Of a stretch of DNA of 64,000 bases, positions 11,264 to 22,345 are shown piece by piece. Positions within the stretch are counted from its first letter, which is position 1; each line of letters starts with the position of its first letter. The position numbers and the translations under genes are program-made. This stretch comes from Schistocerca nitens (lineage: Eukaryota; Arthropoda; Insecta; Orthoptera; Acrididae), in assembly GCF_023898315.1 (NCBI RefSeq), contig NC_064614.1, positions 380,741,348-380,805,347 on the forward strand, written 5' to 3'. The notes under the pieces were generated by a model that saw only the letters and a list, made by a program, of their open reading frames with translations, did no database searches and was not told where the DNA came from.

Positions 11264-11578
11264 CTACTGCTGGATGGTCGTTGGTGCACGTGGACCGGCT
11301 GCGGTACATCTCCCCAACGCATCCCACACGTGTTTGACGGGATTTAACCCTGGGGTACGGGCAGACCAGTCTATTAGCCGAGAACAGTCTCTTTCCATGA
11401 GTTCCTCCACCTGTGCTCTTCGATGCGGTCGCGCATTGCCACCCATAAAAATGTAGTAACGGCTGAATCCACCCTTGAAAGTGCGCACATGGGGAAAGAG
11501 TACAGCGTCGCAACAAAGTTGAGGGGTAAGTATACCGCGTTCAAAGAACTGGAGATCAGTACGCCACTGCAACATCAT
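11264..11578 (-). pseudogene. Transposase C-terminal half, left arm
   Basis: The frame reads MMLQWRTDLQFFERG, then VLFPHVRTFKGG, then GGNARPHRRAQVEELME, with the catalytic D of the usual DNARPH replaced by G. It ends TPGLNPVKHVWDALGR, with E replaced by K. Before the mariner insertion it joined DRSDGAGVIFKEG, encoded just beyond 12252. Two catalytic positions are lost, so it is inactive even if expressed. Confidence 0.8.
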
Positions 11579-11592
11579 GCCTTCCTTAAATA

Positions 11593-12250
11593 CGAGGCCT
11601 GTTCAGAAAGTAAGCTCCGATTGATTGCCAAATTGAAACCACAGTGAACATCGGAAATGTTTTACTTGTAACAGCTACACCTTTCAGCTACTTCTCTACG
11701 TAGTCGCCGTTCTGACTTAGACTTTTGTCATAGCGTTGTACCAACTTTTCAATAGCCTCATCATAGAAGGCAGCCGCCAGTGCTATCCGCCAATTCTCCA
11801 CGCTGGCCTACACCTCGTTGTCTGTGTCAAAATGTTGTCTTCAAAGACAGCGGTTCATGTGACCAGAGATGAAACTCAGGGGGAGACAATTGCGGACTGT
11901 ATTGTGGGTAATCTCACATTTCCATTTGAAAACGATGCAGGAGCATCTTCATTGCCCCTGCAGAATGCGGCTGAGAATTGTCTTGAAGAAGAAACAGCAC
12001 GACAGTTATGTAATGTTAGCTGCATAGCTTCAGGCGAAATTTCTCACCAGGCCCTCGTACTTGGCGGCAGACACTATTTTCTAGACATCTTTACGCACTC
12101 ACTGCGAGCTCAGAAATGAGAAGAGCGACGTGATGCTAACTGGGGTTATACTAGAGACACTACCCAACACATCTGTGCAAAGCTTTATCGGATTTTCATA
12201 GTCGTTTCCATTTCGCGACCGATCGGAGCTTACTTTCTGAACGCCCCTCG
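11593..12250 (-). mobile_element. Internally deleted mariner remnant
   Basis: Ends are CGAGGCCTGTTCAGAAAGTA and the reverse complement of CGAGGGGCGTTCAGAAAGTA, with TA on both sides (11591-11592 and 12251-12252). At 658 bp it keeps only C-terminal transposase sequence on the minus strand. One frame carries LLQDNSQPHSAGAM followed by a PQYSPQLSPPEFHLW block; near the left end is EKLVQRYDKSLSQNGDYVEK. The N-terminal half is gone. A truncated relative is at 43432-43885. Confidence 0.85.
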
Positions 12251-12289
12251 TATAACACCTGCACCATCAGAACGATCGACAGTGCTGGA

Positions 12290-12814
12290 CGTATTCTCAT
12301 ATGGCGAGGAGTGGGAGCACGTAATCCATCCAGAAACCGTTTCCGTCCGTATCGTTCTGGTGGGCTAGATGTTATGACTGGGTGAGGCATAATGTTGCCT
12401 GCGTGTACTGAACACGTGTCTTTGAACACGGACAGTCACTAGTCAACGTTATCGTCAAGTTGTACCCCACATGTGGGTTTTTTTCTGCGGTAAATTCAGT
12501 CATAAGTTCGGTTTTATGAGTGATAATGCGAGGTGGCATCAAACAGCACAGGTGGAGGACCTCTTGGAATGATAGGACATTCGGTGAATGGACGGGCCTG
12601 ACCATACCCCCGACTTCGGTCCCAACGAGGAAGTGTGTGATGTGTCGGGGAGACCTATTGCAGCGCCACCACGTGCACTGACGACCACACAGCGTCTGTG
12701 AACCACGCTGGTGTAGGAACGGAGCGCCCTATCACAGGAACTCCTTACCAAACTTCTGGGGGCACGTTGTAGAGCATGCAATGCCGTCCGTGGTGACAAC
12801 ACACCCTATTAAGA
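12290..12814 (+). pseudogene. Transposase C-terminal half, right arm
   Basis: On the plus strand, sequence like GARNPSRNRFRPYRSGG leads with frameshifts into TSQRYRQVVPH, GKFSHKFGFMSDNARWHQ with the catalytic D kept, and AQVEDLLE. A block follows reading RMDGPDHTPDFGPNEEV, then a C-terminus RCRACNAVRGDNTPY and a stop at about 12812. Compared with the left arm it is the same protein region in opposite orientation. Confidence 0.78.
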
Positions 12815-13033
12815 ACCCTGTCCCGCCTTTTATAATGTCTCGGTGACCGTCATAAATCGCACTGACTTCAGTGTAATTATTGTCATTCAATAACAGTGGC
12901 GCATTTCTTTCAGCTACCTCCTGTACTATACTGTAGTAGTCCATTCTATGTATGGTCCAGGTTTCAGCTATGTTATCTGATAGTGGCACATCTTGCGAAA
13001 GCTACTTTCATCCTTAAGTTTTGCACATCAGTG

Positions 13034-14510
13034 GATGAATATTTTTTTTTAGTTTGTGGAGTCTGTTCCTAATTATAGTCTTTTTCATTGATTGTAGACA
13101 CCTGAAAATGATCTGCAGCATGACCGAAATTAGATAGTTTTTTATAGGGTACAATGAATCTACTGTGCAAATAATCATGTCTTCAAAAAATTTGTAAGCT
13201 GTAAGTCATCGCCTCCTTCAGATAATGTTTTCTTTGTCTTACGATACCATGCACTAAGTTTCTAGACGCACAGTGGTAATATCAACAAAGAATAGTCATT
13301 TCTCTATGACGTTTTCTCCTATTTCATGCTCGATATTTGATGCAGCGCATTATTAAAGTCGGTGAGTCGCTGTGAGTGTTTTGTAGATGGGCCACAGTAG
13401 AATTGTTAATATGCAGCATTAGTCACTATATGTAAGATGTATTACGATACTGGTGTGAGTAGAAACAACCTTAATTATGATATCTAAGAAAAAAGCGAAA
13501 TGAAAAAGGCTGATTCTGAAAGCGTAGATATGCACGCAACTAAAATTCACATGTCTAGAAAGACTGTGCAGAACAAAAATGTCATTTTTCTATTCCATTC
13601 CAAAGTAACACATTTCTGCGCCCCTTAGATTCATTTGTCAACGGTGCATCTAAATAAATGAATTTTCATTATTTCGATGCGCACATACAAAACTGTCTTT
13701 TCCAGTGCCCTCTAACGCTTCTCCAGGAAGACGTCCTTTAAAGCCAGTGTTTAATGTCCCAATAGACGTCATTAAAAACGCATCACTCATCAGTTCATCC
13801 TTGATCTTCGGTAAACATCCCATTACTTGCCAGAGACTGGTGTGAATAACAAAGTTCTGAAATAGATAGCCCTGGGATTTAGACCTAATTACTTTTCTAG
13901 ACTAATTTGTTGTTGTAACACATAAACAGAATGCTACTGTACCGATTGCGTCGTTAGGGAATTGTCTTTTATGTCTTCCGTGCGCAGTATATTAAATTCA
14001 TTCCGCGACAAAAAGTCAAATCTGCCCTGAAAATATAAAACTGAAATAGAACAAATTAATGTAAAATATGTAGAGGACAAATCATATTTGCTTCTCAGTA
14101 AAACAATAGAGTACAATGGCCGTATTGGTACAAGTCTGGGCACACACATACCCAGGAAACTAATATTTTCTGTGAATTAATGTGAAACTTAAAACGCACT
14201 GAAATAATGGGTATAAAAGGGATATCATGTTTAAATGCGAAACGATACACCCCATCGATTTCTCAAGCAAAACTGAATTCCGTCAGTTCTAAAATATCTC
14301 TTTTTGAGCTTTTTGCAACTGAAATTTGTAGTGTTGATGTTGAGAAACACAGAAGACGAACACGAACCACTATTTTCACACAAAATAAAGTTTTTAACTG
14401 TTCGGTAATTGTATATTAATTGATATTCTTTCGTATACTGAGGTTGCATTATTTTTTAATTCTTCTACATGTGGGAAGATTTGTGTGTTATTCCACTATC
14501 CATTAACATT
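13034..14510. other. Unassigned AT-rich interval
   Basis: No element with definable ends. Around 13083-13140 the minus strand carries a TTTCGGTCATGC...ATCATTTTCAGG motif that resembles a motif in the foldbacks at 46.8 and 59.4 kb. A 70-codon plus-strand frame at 14207-14419 has no recognised domain. Confidence 0.35.
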
Positions 14511-14708
14511 AATGTCCCGGCGGGGTCGGGGATTATCTCTGCCTCGTGATGACTGGGTGTAGTGTGTCTTTCATCATCATTTTATCATCATTGACTCGCA
14601 AGTCGCCGAAGTGACGTCGGCTCAAAAGGACTTGCACTTTAGGCGGCCGAACACCCCGCATGGGGTCTCCCGGCCAACAGTGCCGTACGATCATTTCATT
14701 TCATTTCT
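14511..14708 (+). mobile_element. SINE with modular body (SINE-C), 5' truncated
   Basis: It begins in a leader, CCCGGCGGGGTCGGGGATTA, then CTCTGCCTCGTGATGACTGG. A CATCATC-rich stretch and a body with CTCGCAAGTCGCCGAAGTGA and GGACTTGCAC follow, ending in ATTTCATTTCATTT. The leader matches the copy at 24080-24295 and the body matches 7085-7262. Confidence 0.75.
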
Positions 14709-15251
14709 ATGTGAGCACCCGTCAAAAGCCTGAGTAACCACCTTTCGCAGCGTGGACCGGTGCGACACGTGCAGGTGGAGAGTCGGTGAGGTTCTGGAAG
14801 GTACCGACAAGATGTTTAGCTATGCCGAAGCCAGTGCCGTGGCGAGCTGCACTCCGTTTCTCGGTTGGGGATCCATGGCGCCAACACCCCGATCGAGGTA
14901 GTCCCACAGATTCTCGACTGGATTTAAATCCGGAGAGTTTCGTGGCCAGAGGAGTACGGTAAACTCTCTCTGGCACTCTTAGAATCACAAACGTGCACTG
15001 CGATCTTTGTGACACGTTGCATTGTCCTGCTGGTAGAAGTCATGATGCCGAGGGAAAACAGGCTGCCCGTAGGGGTGGACGTGGCCTCCAAGGAAAGATG
15101 CATACTTGTATTGACCCATTGTGTCTGGCAGAACGACAGGATCACGCAGGGTATGCCACGAAAACATTCCCCAGACCATAACATTGCCTCCTGGTTAAAG
15201 AGAGCTGGCTTTCAGACCTTTCACGCAGTACACTACAACGTCCATCTATCC

Positions 15252-16334
15252 CAGGGCTTCACAACATACGTGCTCGCGGAGCAAGCTGTGAGCAGCAAGG
15301 CGCGAGCACGGAGCAGAGCGAGCACGCTACCCCCACTACCGGACCAGAGCGGAGAGTGGGGAGAGTCACGTGGGGCACACAACAGCTGCCACCAGTCAAT
15401 GTAAATCCGCGGCCACGTGCAGGGATATCACTCACGACCTGCGACAAATGAAACAAATAAAGGAGATTGTTCACTTGCCAAATAATTTTATTAGCTTAGT
15501 GTATGCCTCTACATTCGCATTAATTTGTGAACTGTTACACAATACAAGGTGTCACTGAAGTATGGGATTCTCGGTTATCTTGTACTTTTTGCCCTTTAAA
15601 ATTGCGTCTATGTTTGGAGTAATTGTTCTTGTGCATTTTAGGCGCAGCGAGCAGTTTAAATTTCGATCAGACAATGCGTTTCTCAGGCGCGTCTTGTTAC
15701 ATTTCATTGCAGAGAACAGTTGTTCACAAACATACGTGGAACCGAACATTGATATTATTGTAGCCGCCAGTTTGTGCAAACGAGGAAATCTGTCCTGAGG
15801 GAAGTGTCTGTAGAATTCCAAAATGTTTTTCTTGTTCTGAAAGTTGTGTCTGTATTCTCTGTCACACTGTAGGTCAATAATTTCTTGCTGCAGCTCAGGA
15901 CGAATCTCTTAAATATTCGCTGAATATGGAGAGAACAGATCAAAATCACTGTCTAGTGCTGTCATATCTTGGAAGCGCTGATCAACTAAGCTATGTGAAT
16001 AACGTTCACAGTCTTTGTGAACATCTTGCATGGATGATAATTTAGCAAAATGAGCTAGGTTTCCTGTTTCCAGCTGACTTACCCAAAGTGTCAATTTCAT
16101 TTTAAAAGCTCGTATTCGATCTATGAAATGAGTAATTAGCAGATCTTTACCTCGTAGTAAAATGTTCAAAGCATTCAGATGGCTAGTTAAATCTGCTAAG
16201 AACGCGAGATCACATTCAAAAGTGCGCGCGCATTTCCCCTCCCTCCCTACTCCGCGACGTTGCACCTGCTCGCGAGCACGTGCCTGAGCAGACGCGAGTA
16301 CTCGCGCTCAAAACCGGCCAGTTGTTAAGCCCTG
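15252..16334 (-). mobile_element. hAT transposon, internally deleted
   Basis: Ends CAGGGCTTCACAAC and the reverse complement of CAGGGCTTAACAAC form inverted repeats. The perfect 8-bp duplication ATCTATCC at 15244-15251 and 16335-16342 is diagnostic for hAT. At 1083 bp it is far shorter than an autonomous hAT. Subterminal GCTCGCGAGCACGTG-like repeats sit near both ends. Confidence 0.93.
15552..16265 (-). pseudogene. hAT transposase fragment
   Basis: The downstream part (15821-15552) carries ISMFGSTYVCEQLFSAMK, the conserved dimerisation-region motif of hAT proteins related to the GTF2IRD2/ZBED-type group. The upstream part (16265-15909) reads FLADLTSHLNALNILLRG and LWVSQLETGNLAHFAKL, matching the middle of the same group. 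A frameshift near 15900 separates the parts. The BED finger and first catalytic regions are absent, so the element cannot move by itself. Confidence 0.85.
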
Positions 16335-17290
16335 ATCTATCCGATGGAGCCTAAAATGCGATTCATTTGAAAAGGCCACCTATCGTCACTCAGTGGACGT
16401 CCACTTGCGTTATTGGCGTGCAAATTCCAGGCTTCGTCGTCGCTGAATAGCATTCAGCAGAGGTGCATGAACCAGGCGACTGCTGCGGAGGCCCATACGC
16501 AGCAAAGGTCGTCGAGGAGACGTTGTTGATAGCCTCTTGGTTCATCTGGGCGATCAGTTGCTCAACATTCGCACCTCTATTCACCCGTATACATCTCCGT
16601 AGCCGTCATTCACCCTTGTCATTTACAGCCCGGTGCACCACAGATTCCTCGGCGCCGGTTTTGGATAACGCCATTTCCCCATGCACGGTGTACCTTAACC
16701 ACGGCGGCATGCGGTTTCGGAAATGCTCCCACCCGCGGGCCGAAAGCCAATATCTCGCCCTCTTGGATAAATCGGTCCTTTCCGCAATACGACAACGACT
16801 GCACTGTTGGCCGCGTTCCCGCGATATGCTTTATATGCCCTCCACTGCTAGTGCTGCCACCAGTCGTCTGTGAGTGGTTATTACATACTGACGTCGAACG
16901 TAATCGGTGGTCGCATTAATGCGACTGTTTCGTGTATAATTATATATTATGAAACGAATTTTTTAACATTTTATTTGCAACTGTTTGTGCGTAAATGCTA
17001 GACTGTAATATAACAACATACGTGCGTTTGTAAGTTCCATTTTGGCTTGTATAGCTGCATCTTTTTGTGTTGAATCGCGGTTATTTTAGTGCAGATTCAT
17101 ATGAACTGGGAGTAATATAATTCAGACATCTGTGTACATACGTAGATCACTGAAGTAATAACGTAACTCATGTTAAATTCTAAACGAATTTTGCATCAAA
17201 GTCAACAAGAAAGTCAATTATGATCTTTCTCTAATCGGATGCATAGGGAATTACCTTCAGAGAGAAGACATAGTCGTAGTCAAGTGTTGC

Positions 17291-17490
17291 AAAAACGTTC
17301 AAATGGCTCTGAGCACTATGGGACTTAACTTCTGAGGTCACCAGTCCCCTAGAACTTAGAACTACTTAAACCTAACTAACCTAAGGACATCACACACATC
17401 CGTGCCCGAGGCAGGATTCGAACCTGCGACCGTAGCGTTCACGCGGTTCCAGACTGTAGCGCCTAGAACCGCTCGGCCACTCCGGCCGGC
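17291..17490 (-). mobile_element. SINE-A
   Basis: Reverse orientation with full body and head. The duplication TCAAGTGTTGC is at 17280-17290 and 17491-17501, 11 bp and perfect. Confidence 0.94.
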
Positions 17491-17744
17491 TCAAGTGTTG
17501 CGAAACCTGCGAGCACGAAAGCGTTTTTCTAGCCGCTCGAAGGCATAATCAGTGCCTAAAAATCGGTAGGACCAACATCACGAAAAAAAAGTCACAGAAA
17601 GTGGAAATCATCAAATGAAGGGATACATGTATCCGTGTCATTGATACCTATAAGATACACACAACATTATAAGTCGAGTTCAAAAGCGTATTATTTACGT
17701 ATACTAAAGGATTTATCAGCGTTCACCACGATAAGTTCTTCGAC

Positions 17745-17900
17745 CCGCCACGTTAGCCGAGAGCGATAATGCGCTGCTTCATCGACTCGGGTAGGCACGC
17801 CGGCCCCGGATAGAATCCGCCCGGCGAATTACCGACGAGGGCTGGTGGGCTGGACAGCCTGGATGTGGTTTTTAGGCAGTTTTCCACATCCCCCTAGTTG
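17745..17900 (+). mobile_element. tRNA-headed SINE of another family (SINE-E), 3' truncated
   Basis: Head CGTTAGCCGAGAGCGATAATGCGCTGC, a B-box-like GGATAGAATCC, and a body with CCTGGATGTGGTTTTTAGG and CAGTTTTCCACATCCC. The 3' end runs into unrecognised sequence. No duplication found. Confidence 0.7.
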
Positions 17901-18380
17901 AATATCGGGATAAGCTACGTAGAATCGTATTGGTATCTCATCAGTTCAAGTCGCCATTTCTCTACTGAGCGATTTTACTTAATTTTCTATCACGCGGACA
18001 TTTATTTCGATGTCTGTTATTTTGACGTTCGTGCAGCGATTGAAAGAAAAAACTCCAATACAACCTTCTTCATTGACACTGTTGAGGAGAAAGGAATTTA
18101 GTAATTCGGACCTTCGCTGTCATCCTCCACTACAGCGTCATTACTGTTGTTCTGATGACTGGGAAGCTGGAAGGATGGCTTTGATCCGTTGAATGATGCT
18201 TCATAAGACCAAACCTTCTTCCGATTTTCTGCCACATGGATAGATAGAATTTTACTTTCTAATTCCTTGAACTATTCATACACGGCTTTCATTAGACTGA
18301 TAAGACAAACGGACTGGTGAAAGTGCTTCAATATGACGCCGCTTCGACGATTTGCGGGTCCATAATCTACCCAACCAGGT
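17901..18380. other. Unassigned interval
   Basis: No recognised feature. It borders the 5' truncation point of the next LINE. Confidence 0.3.
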
Positions 18381-20511
18381 ATTGGATTGTAAGGCGTACT
18401 CAGGAGCGTATATTGACTCAGATCACAATTCAGTAACAATGAAGAGTAGGCCGAAGTTTAACAGAATAGTCAGAAAAGATAAATGCGCATAGACATGGAA
18501 TACATGGAATCGAGGGATACGCTTCAAGTTCTCTCAGACTATACATACTGTGATAATGATTATCTCAATAAGCAGTTCAGTTGTAGAAGAATGAACATCT
18601 CTAAAAAGAGCCATCACAGGAGCTGGAAGGAAAAACATAGTTACAAGGAAGGTAACTGCGAAGAAACCATGGCTAACAGAAGAAGTATTTCAGTTGCTCG
18701 ATGATAGAAGGAAGTACAAAAATGTTTAAGGAAATAGAGGAAGACAGAAACATAAGTCACATAAGAATGAAATAAATAGAAAGTGGCAGGGAACTTAAAG
18801 CGAAATGGCTGCATGAAAATTTGAGGAAATTTGAGAAACGTATGATTGTCGAAATGACTGTCTCAGCATATAGAAAAGTCAAAACAACCTTCGGTGAAAT
18901 TAAAAGCAAGGCTGTTAACATTAAGAGTGCAATGAGAATTCTACTGTTAAATGCAGAGGAGGGAGCGAATAGGTGAAAAGAGTACGCTGTAGACCTCTGC
19001 GAGGGGGAAGACATGATGGAAAAGAAACAGGAACTGACAAGAAAGAAACAGAGGTTCCAACGTTAAAATTAGAATTAAATAGACCTCTGGACGACTTAAG
19101 GTCAAATAAGGCAGAAGGAATACATAACGTTACATCAGATTTTCTATGTCATTGGGGGAAGTGGTGTGTAGAATGTATGAGAGTGGTGATATACCATCAG
19201 ACTTTTGGAAAAACATCATCCGTGCATTTTCGAAGATAGCAAGAGCCGACAAGTGCGAGAATTATCTGTCAGCTTAACAGCTCATGCAACCAAGTTGTTG
19301 ACAAGAATAATATACAGAAGAATGGAAAAGAAAACTATTTTAGATGACGATCAGTTAGGATTTAAGGAAGGTAAAGGTATTAGAGAGGCAGTTCTGATGC
19401 CACGGGTGATAAAGAGAGCAAGACTGGAGAAAAATGAAGACACGTTCCTGGAATTTGTCGACTTGACAGTGTCAGATGGTGTAAAGTGTTCGAAATTCTG
19501 AGAGAAATAGGGACCAACTATAGAGAAAGACGGGTATTACACAATACGTAAAAGAACCAAGAGGAAATAATAAGACTCTAACACAAAGAACGTAGTGCAT
19601 GGATTGAAAATGGGGTAAGGCAGGAATGTAGTCTTTCGCCTCTATGTTTCATCCATAAATCGAAGAAGCAAAGACGGAGAAAAAAGAAAGGCTCAAGAGT
19701 GGGATTAAAATTCAAGGTGAAAGCATATTAATGAAAGATACGCTGACGACACTGATATCCTTAGTGAAAGTGATGAAGAATTACAGGATCTGTAAAATGG
19801 AATGAACAGTTTAATGAGTACAGAACGTAAATTGAGACTAAATCGAAGAAAGACGAAAGTAATGAGAAGTAGCAGAAATAAGAACAGCGAGAAACTTAAC
19901 ATCAGAATTGGTAATCAGGAAGTAGATGGAGTTAAGGAATTCTGCTAGCTAGGCGGGAAAACACCCTATAATGGACGGAGCAAGGAGGACATAAAAAGCA
20001 GACTAGCACTGGCAAAAATGGCATTCTTGAACAAGACAAGCCTACTAGTATCAAACATAGGCGTTAATGTGAGAAAGAAATTTCTGAAAATGTGCATTTG
20101 GAGCGCAGTATTACATGATAGTGAAACAAGAACTGTGGGAAAACCGGAACAGAAGAGAATCGAAGCATTTGAGATACGATGCTATAGTAGAATGTTGAAA
20201 ATTAGGTGAACTGATAAGGTAAGGAATGAGCATCGGTAAAGAAAGGAACATCTGGAAACCACTGACAAGTAGAAGGGACAGGATGATACAACATCTGTTA
20301 AAGACCTCAGAGAATAAGTTCACTGGTACTAAAGGAAATGCGGAGGGTAAAATCTGTAGAGTGAGGCAGTGGTTGGAATAAATCTAGAAAATAACTGAGG
20401 GCGTAGGTTGCAATTATTGCTACTCTGCCATGAAAAGATTGGCACATGAAAAGAACTCGTGGTGGGCAGCATGGAAGCATTCAGAAAACCAATGAGAAAA
20501 AGAAAAGTGGA
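18381..20511 (+). mobile_element. RTE-like LINE (L2 family), 5'-truncated and decayed
   Basis: It starts in the endonuclease end (VLDCKAYSGAYIDSDHNS, with the SDH motif) and continues into reverse transcriptase. It shows LRSNKAEGI near 19105, DDDQLGFKEGKGIREAVL near 19350, then a GVRQECSLSP-like block near 19612. C-terminal sequence like EQKRIEAFEIRCYSRMLKIR follows at about 20150-20206. Many stops and frameshifts. Relatives are at 57530-58990, 60839-61672 and 41073-41240. Confidence 0.82.
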
Positions 20512-20829
20512 GCCGTCTTGGTTTTCGGAGCAGCTTACTAACACGCCTGTAGAAATACGGAGGGTCACTCGCATTCCTCTTAACGTCGCTCAGCGCATGC
20601 CTGTCCAAGATTATTGTGTTATACACTTGAACTGCGTCCATTTATTCTCAACGTTTTCAGTTTCAGAGAGGAATAAAGCTGACTGTTCACACAATCTGAA
20701 ATCTGTTTCTTGTTGCACTTACTAAGCAAATATGTCTTCCTACCTTCTTTATATTCCCATTGACACCTGTAATCCGAGGTCCTGTAACGGCATTCTGATC
20801 TCTTGTTCCGTGTTCTAGTTTAACTGAAT

Positions 20830-21160
20830 CGAAAAGTTCGGGTTTATTTGTAGCCAAAAGATCTACGATGTTTGCCTCACAAAGTCGGTTGCCTTATTAG
20901 CTGCTTAAGGTAATTTTGAGATAAGGTATATAGAACAATTTCACAGGACTGACCGCCGTAAGCCCTTGGGTCTGGTAAGTTGAAATCTCCCTCTAATACG
21001 ATGACGCGAACAGAAAATTTTAGTGTAACCTTCTAAAAGTTTTCGCTGAAGTGTTGCGTCACTACTACGCCTGCGACAGGAGCAGTCGTAGCTTCATTCA
21101 AGTGATTTGGAAATTTTATTGAATAAAAAATTATCACGTCCTTATGATTGTTTATTTTCT
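20830..21160 (-). mobile_element. LINE endonuclease fragment, different family
   Basis: On the minus strand one frame gives RIRGRFQLTRPKGLR, resembling the GDFNLP-type motif of jockey/CR1-class endonucleases, then ANKATDFVRQTS. Only a short decayed segment remains. Confidence 0.45.
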
Positions 21161-21984
21161 GCTAGAGTTCATTTGTTTTCATCGTTCTAGCAACCCTTCC
21201 TCATCGAGAGTCTTAAGAGATTAGTCACTATTTCATACTGTAAATGAAGTACCTTTTCGCTTTGTTACTGAATGAAACGATTCCGGCTGCTTGAATTTTT
21301 TAAAGGCTCCCCACACCTGTTTCAAGAGAAATTTCTCCTACGTACTATTCAGAATAGTCTCACAATATACCTACGTGACTGCGTAGGCTTTCTGGCGTAA
21401 TAATAAGTTATTTAGGATCCGCCAGAAAACTCAAAAAGAACACTATGGCCTAACATATTCCACGAGAGTCATAAATAAATATGGTCTGCAGTAACTGGTA
21501 TTTTCTCCAAAATACCTGAAGTAGCATTAACGAGAGTGTAAATCAGCTTACCAGAACGAGAAATGAAACCGTGCGCGTGCGTTGATCAGACAACAATGTG
21601 GCAACCAAAGATGGTACGAACAGAGTCTACGGCCCGAACAGCAGACACTCAAGGTAGCGTGTCCGTGGAGAAGTGTATCTTAGGCCGGCTGCTTTAACTG
21701 CGCTATTAAACGCGCTCATCTCCCACGTGACTCCTGTCCTTACTGCTCCAGTCGTAAAATTCGCAGGATATCATTCAAATTGCTTACTTATCCAGTTTCT
21801 CATTAAAGCTTTAAGACAGGAATTGTGATAAGCATATCTCTTAAAATGTACCGCAGGAAATGAAGTAAGTCCTGACTTTATTGGTAGTATAAAGATTATG
21901 CTTTAGGCGCGAAGTGCCAACCTTGAGTTCGGTCCATCGGTATCAACAAATTCAGGGACGATTCTGGTTTAAAGTCTCATCGAC
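21161..21984. other. Unassigned interval
   Basis: No gene, terminal repeat or SINE box recognised. Confidence 0.3.
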
Positions 21985-22142
21985 GATAAGGTCATTATAA
22001 ACTGTGAGCACAAGCTCACATGGGGTATGGATGTGGAAGGAGATCGTATGTGTTCTTTTCAAACGAAGCATCCTGTAACTTACCTTAAAGATTCAGGGAA
22101 ACAACAAAAGTTTAAATTTTGATGACTGGACGGGGTTTTGAA
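21985..22142 (-). mobile_element. Degenerate tRNA-headed SINE (SINE-F)
   Basis: Weak but ordered match to the complete copy at 33450-33704: an AAGGTCATTA block, AAGCTCACATGGG, GATTCAGGGAAA, then TTTTGATGACTGGACGG near the head. Heavily mutated; the head is not clear. Confidence 0.5.
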
Positions 22143-22157
22143 CCACTGTTTTTCACA

Positions 22158-22345
22158 ACTCCAGTTCCTTAACATCCAGTGCCTCAACATCCAGTGCCTC
22201 AGCATCTAGTGCCGTAACACCAACATCGTGCATCAACATCCAGTGCCTTTCCAAGCAGTGCCTTTTCATCCAGTGCCTTACCATCCGGTAGCTTGCCATC
22301 CAGACTTGCCATCCAGTGCCTTGCCATCCAGTGCCTTGCCATTGC
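22158..22345. repeat. 15-bp minisatellite
   Basis: About 12 imperfect tandem units close to CCATCCAGTGCCTTG, with AACATCCAGTGCCTC variants first. Because 15 is a multiple of three, both strands stay open and the minus strand reads repeated GKALD-like pentapeptides. I see no start context, signal or flanking gene, so I call it non-coding. Units vary in length, and there are no unique spacers as in a CRISPR array. Confidence 0.85.

Larger units (their letters stand above)
11131..13033. mobile_element. Inverted (snap-back) Tc1-like derivative, copy 1
   Basis: The terminal repeats match each other: CACTGGAGTGGGAAAG leads to AACTTAAGGA/GTTAAGGAGG and AACTTTCGCA blocks, and these are inverted at the right end. 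TA lies at 11129-11130. Inside, the left arm encodes the C-terminal half of a Tc1 transposase on the minus strand, and the right arm encodes the same half on the plus strand. The arms meet near 12280. The left arm lacks about 145 bp present near the end of the right arm. A mariner remnant sits in the left arm. Confidence 0.75.
14730..16860 (-). pseudogene. Tc1-like transposase (T4) interrupted by hAT
   Basis: The minus-strand order is N-terminal sequence near 16800-16400 (including RGANVEQLIAQMNQEA), then FSNESHFRLHRIDG, where the first catalytic D has become N. The hAT insertion falls here. The frame continues with GNVMVWGMFSWHTLRDP and FYQQDNATCHKDRSARL (second D), then two stops, then VLLWPRNSPDLNPVENLWDY (E). 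Counting through the stops gives 36 residues between D and E, as in the 3152-4337 family. Confidence 0.85.
14709..16934 (-). mobile_element. Tc1-like transposon (T4) split by a hAT element
   Basis: The right end is GTCGCATTAATGCGACTG... ending CGTG before TA at 16935-16936. The left end near 14709 is worn. Excluding the hAT and one copy of its duplication, the element is about 1.13 kb. The transposase is on the minus strand. Confidence 0.85.

Noticed and set aside
12732-12989. 85-codon minus-strand frame
   Set aside because: It is antisense to the transposase C-terminus and terminal region of the inverted Tc1 derivative.
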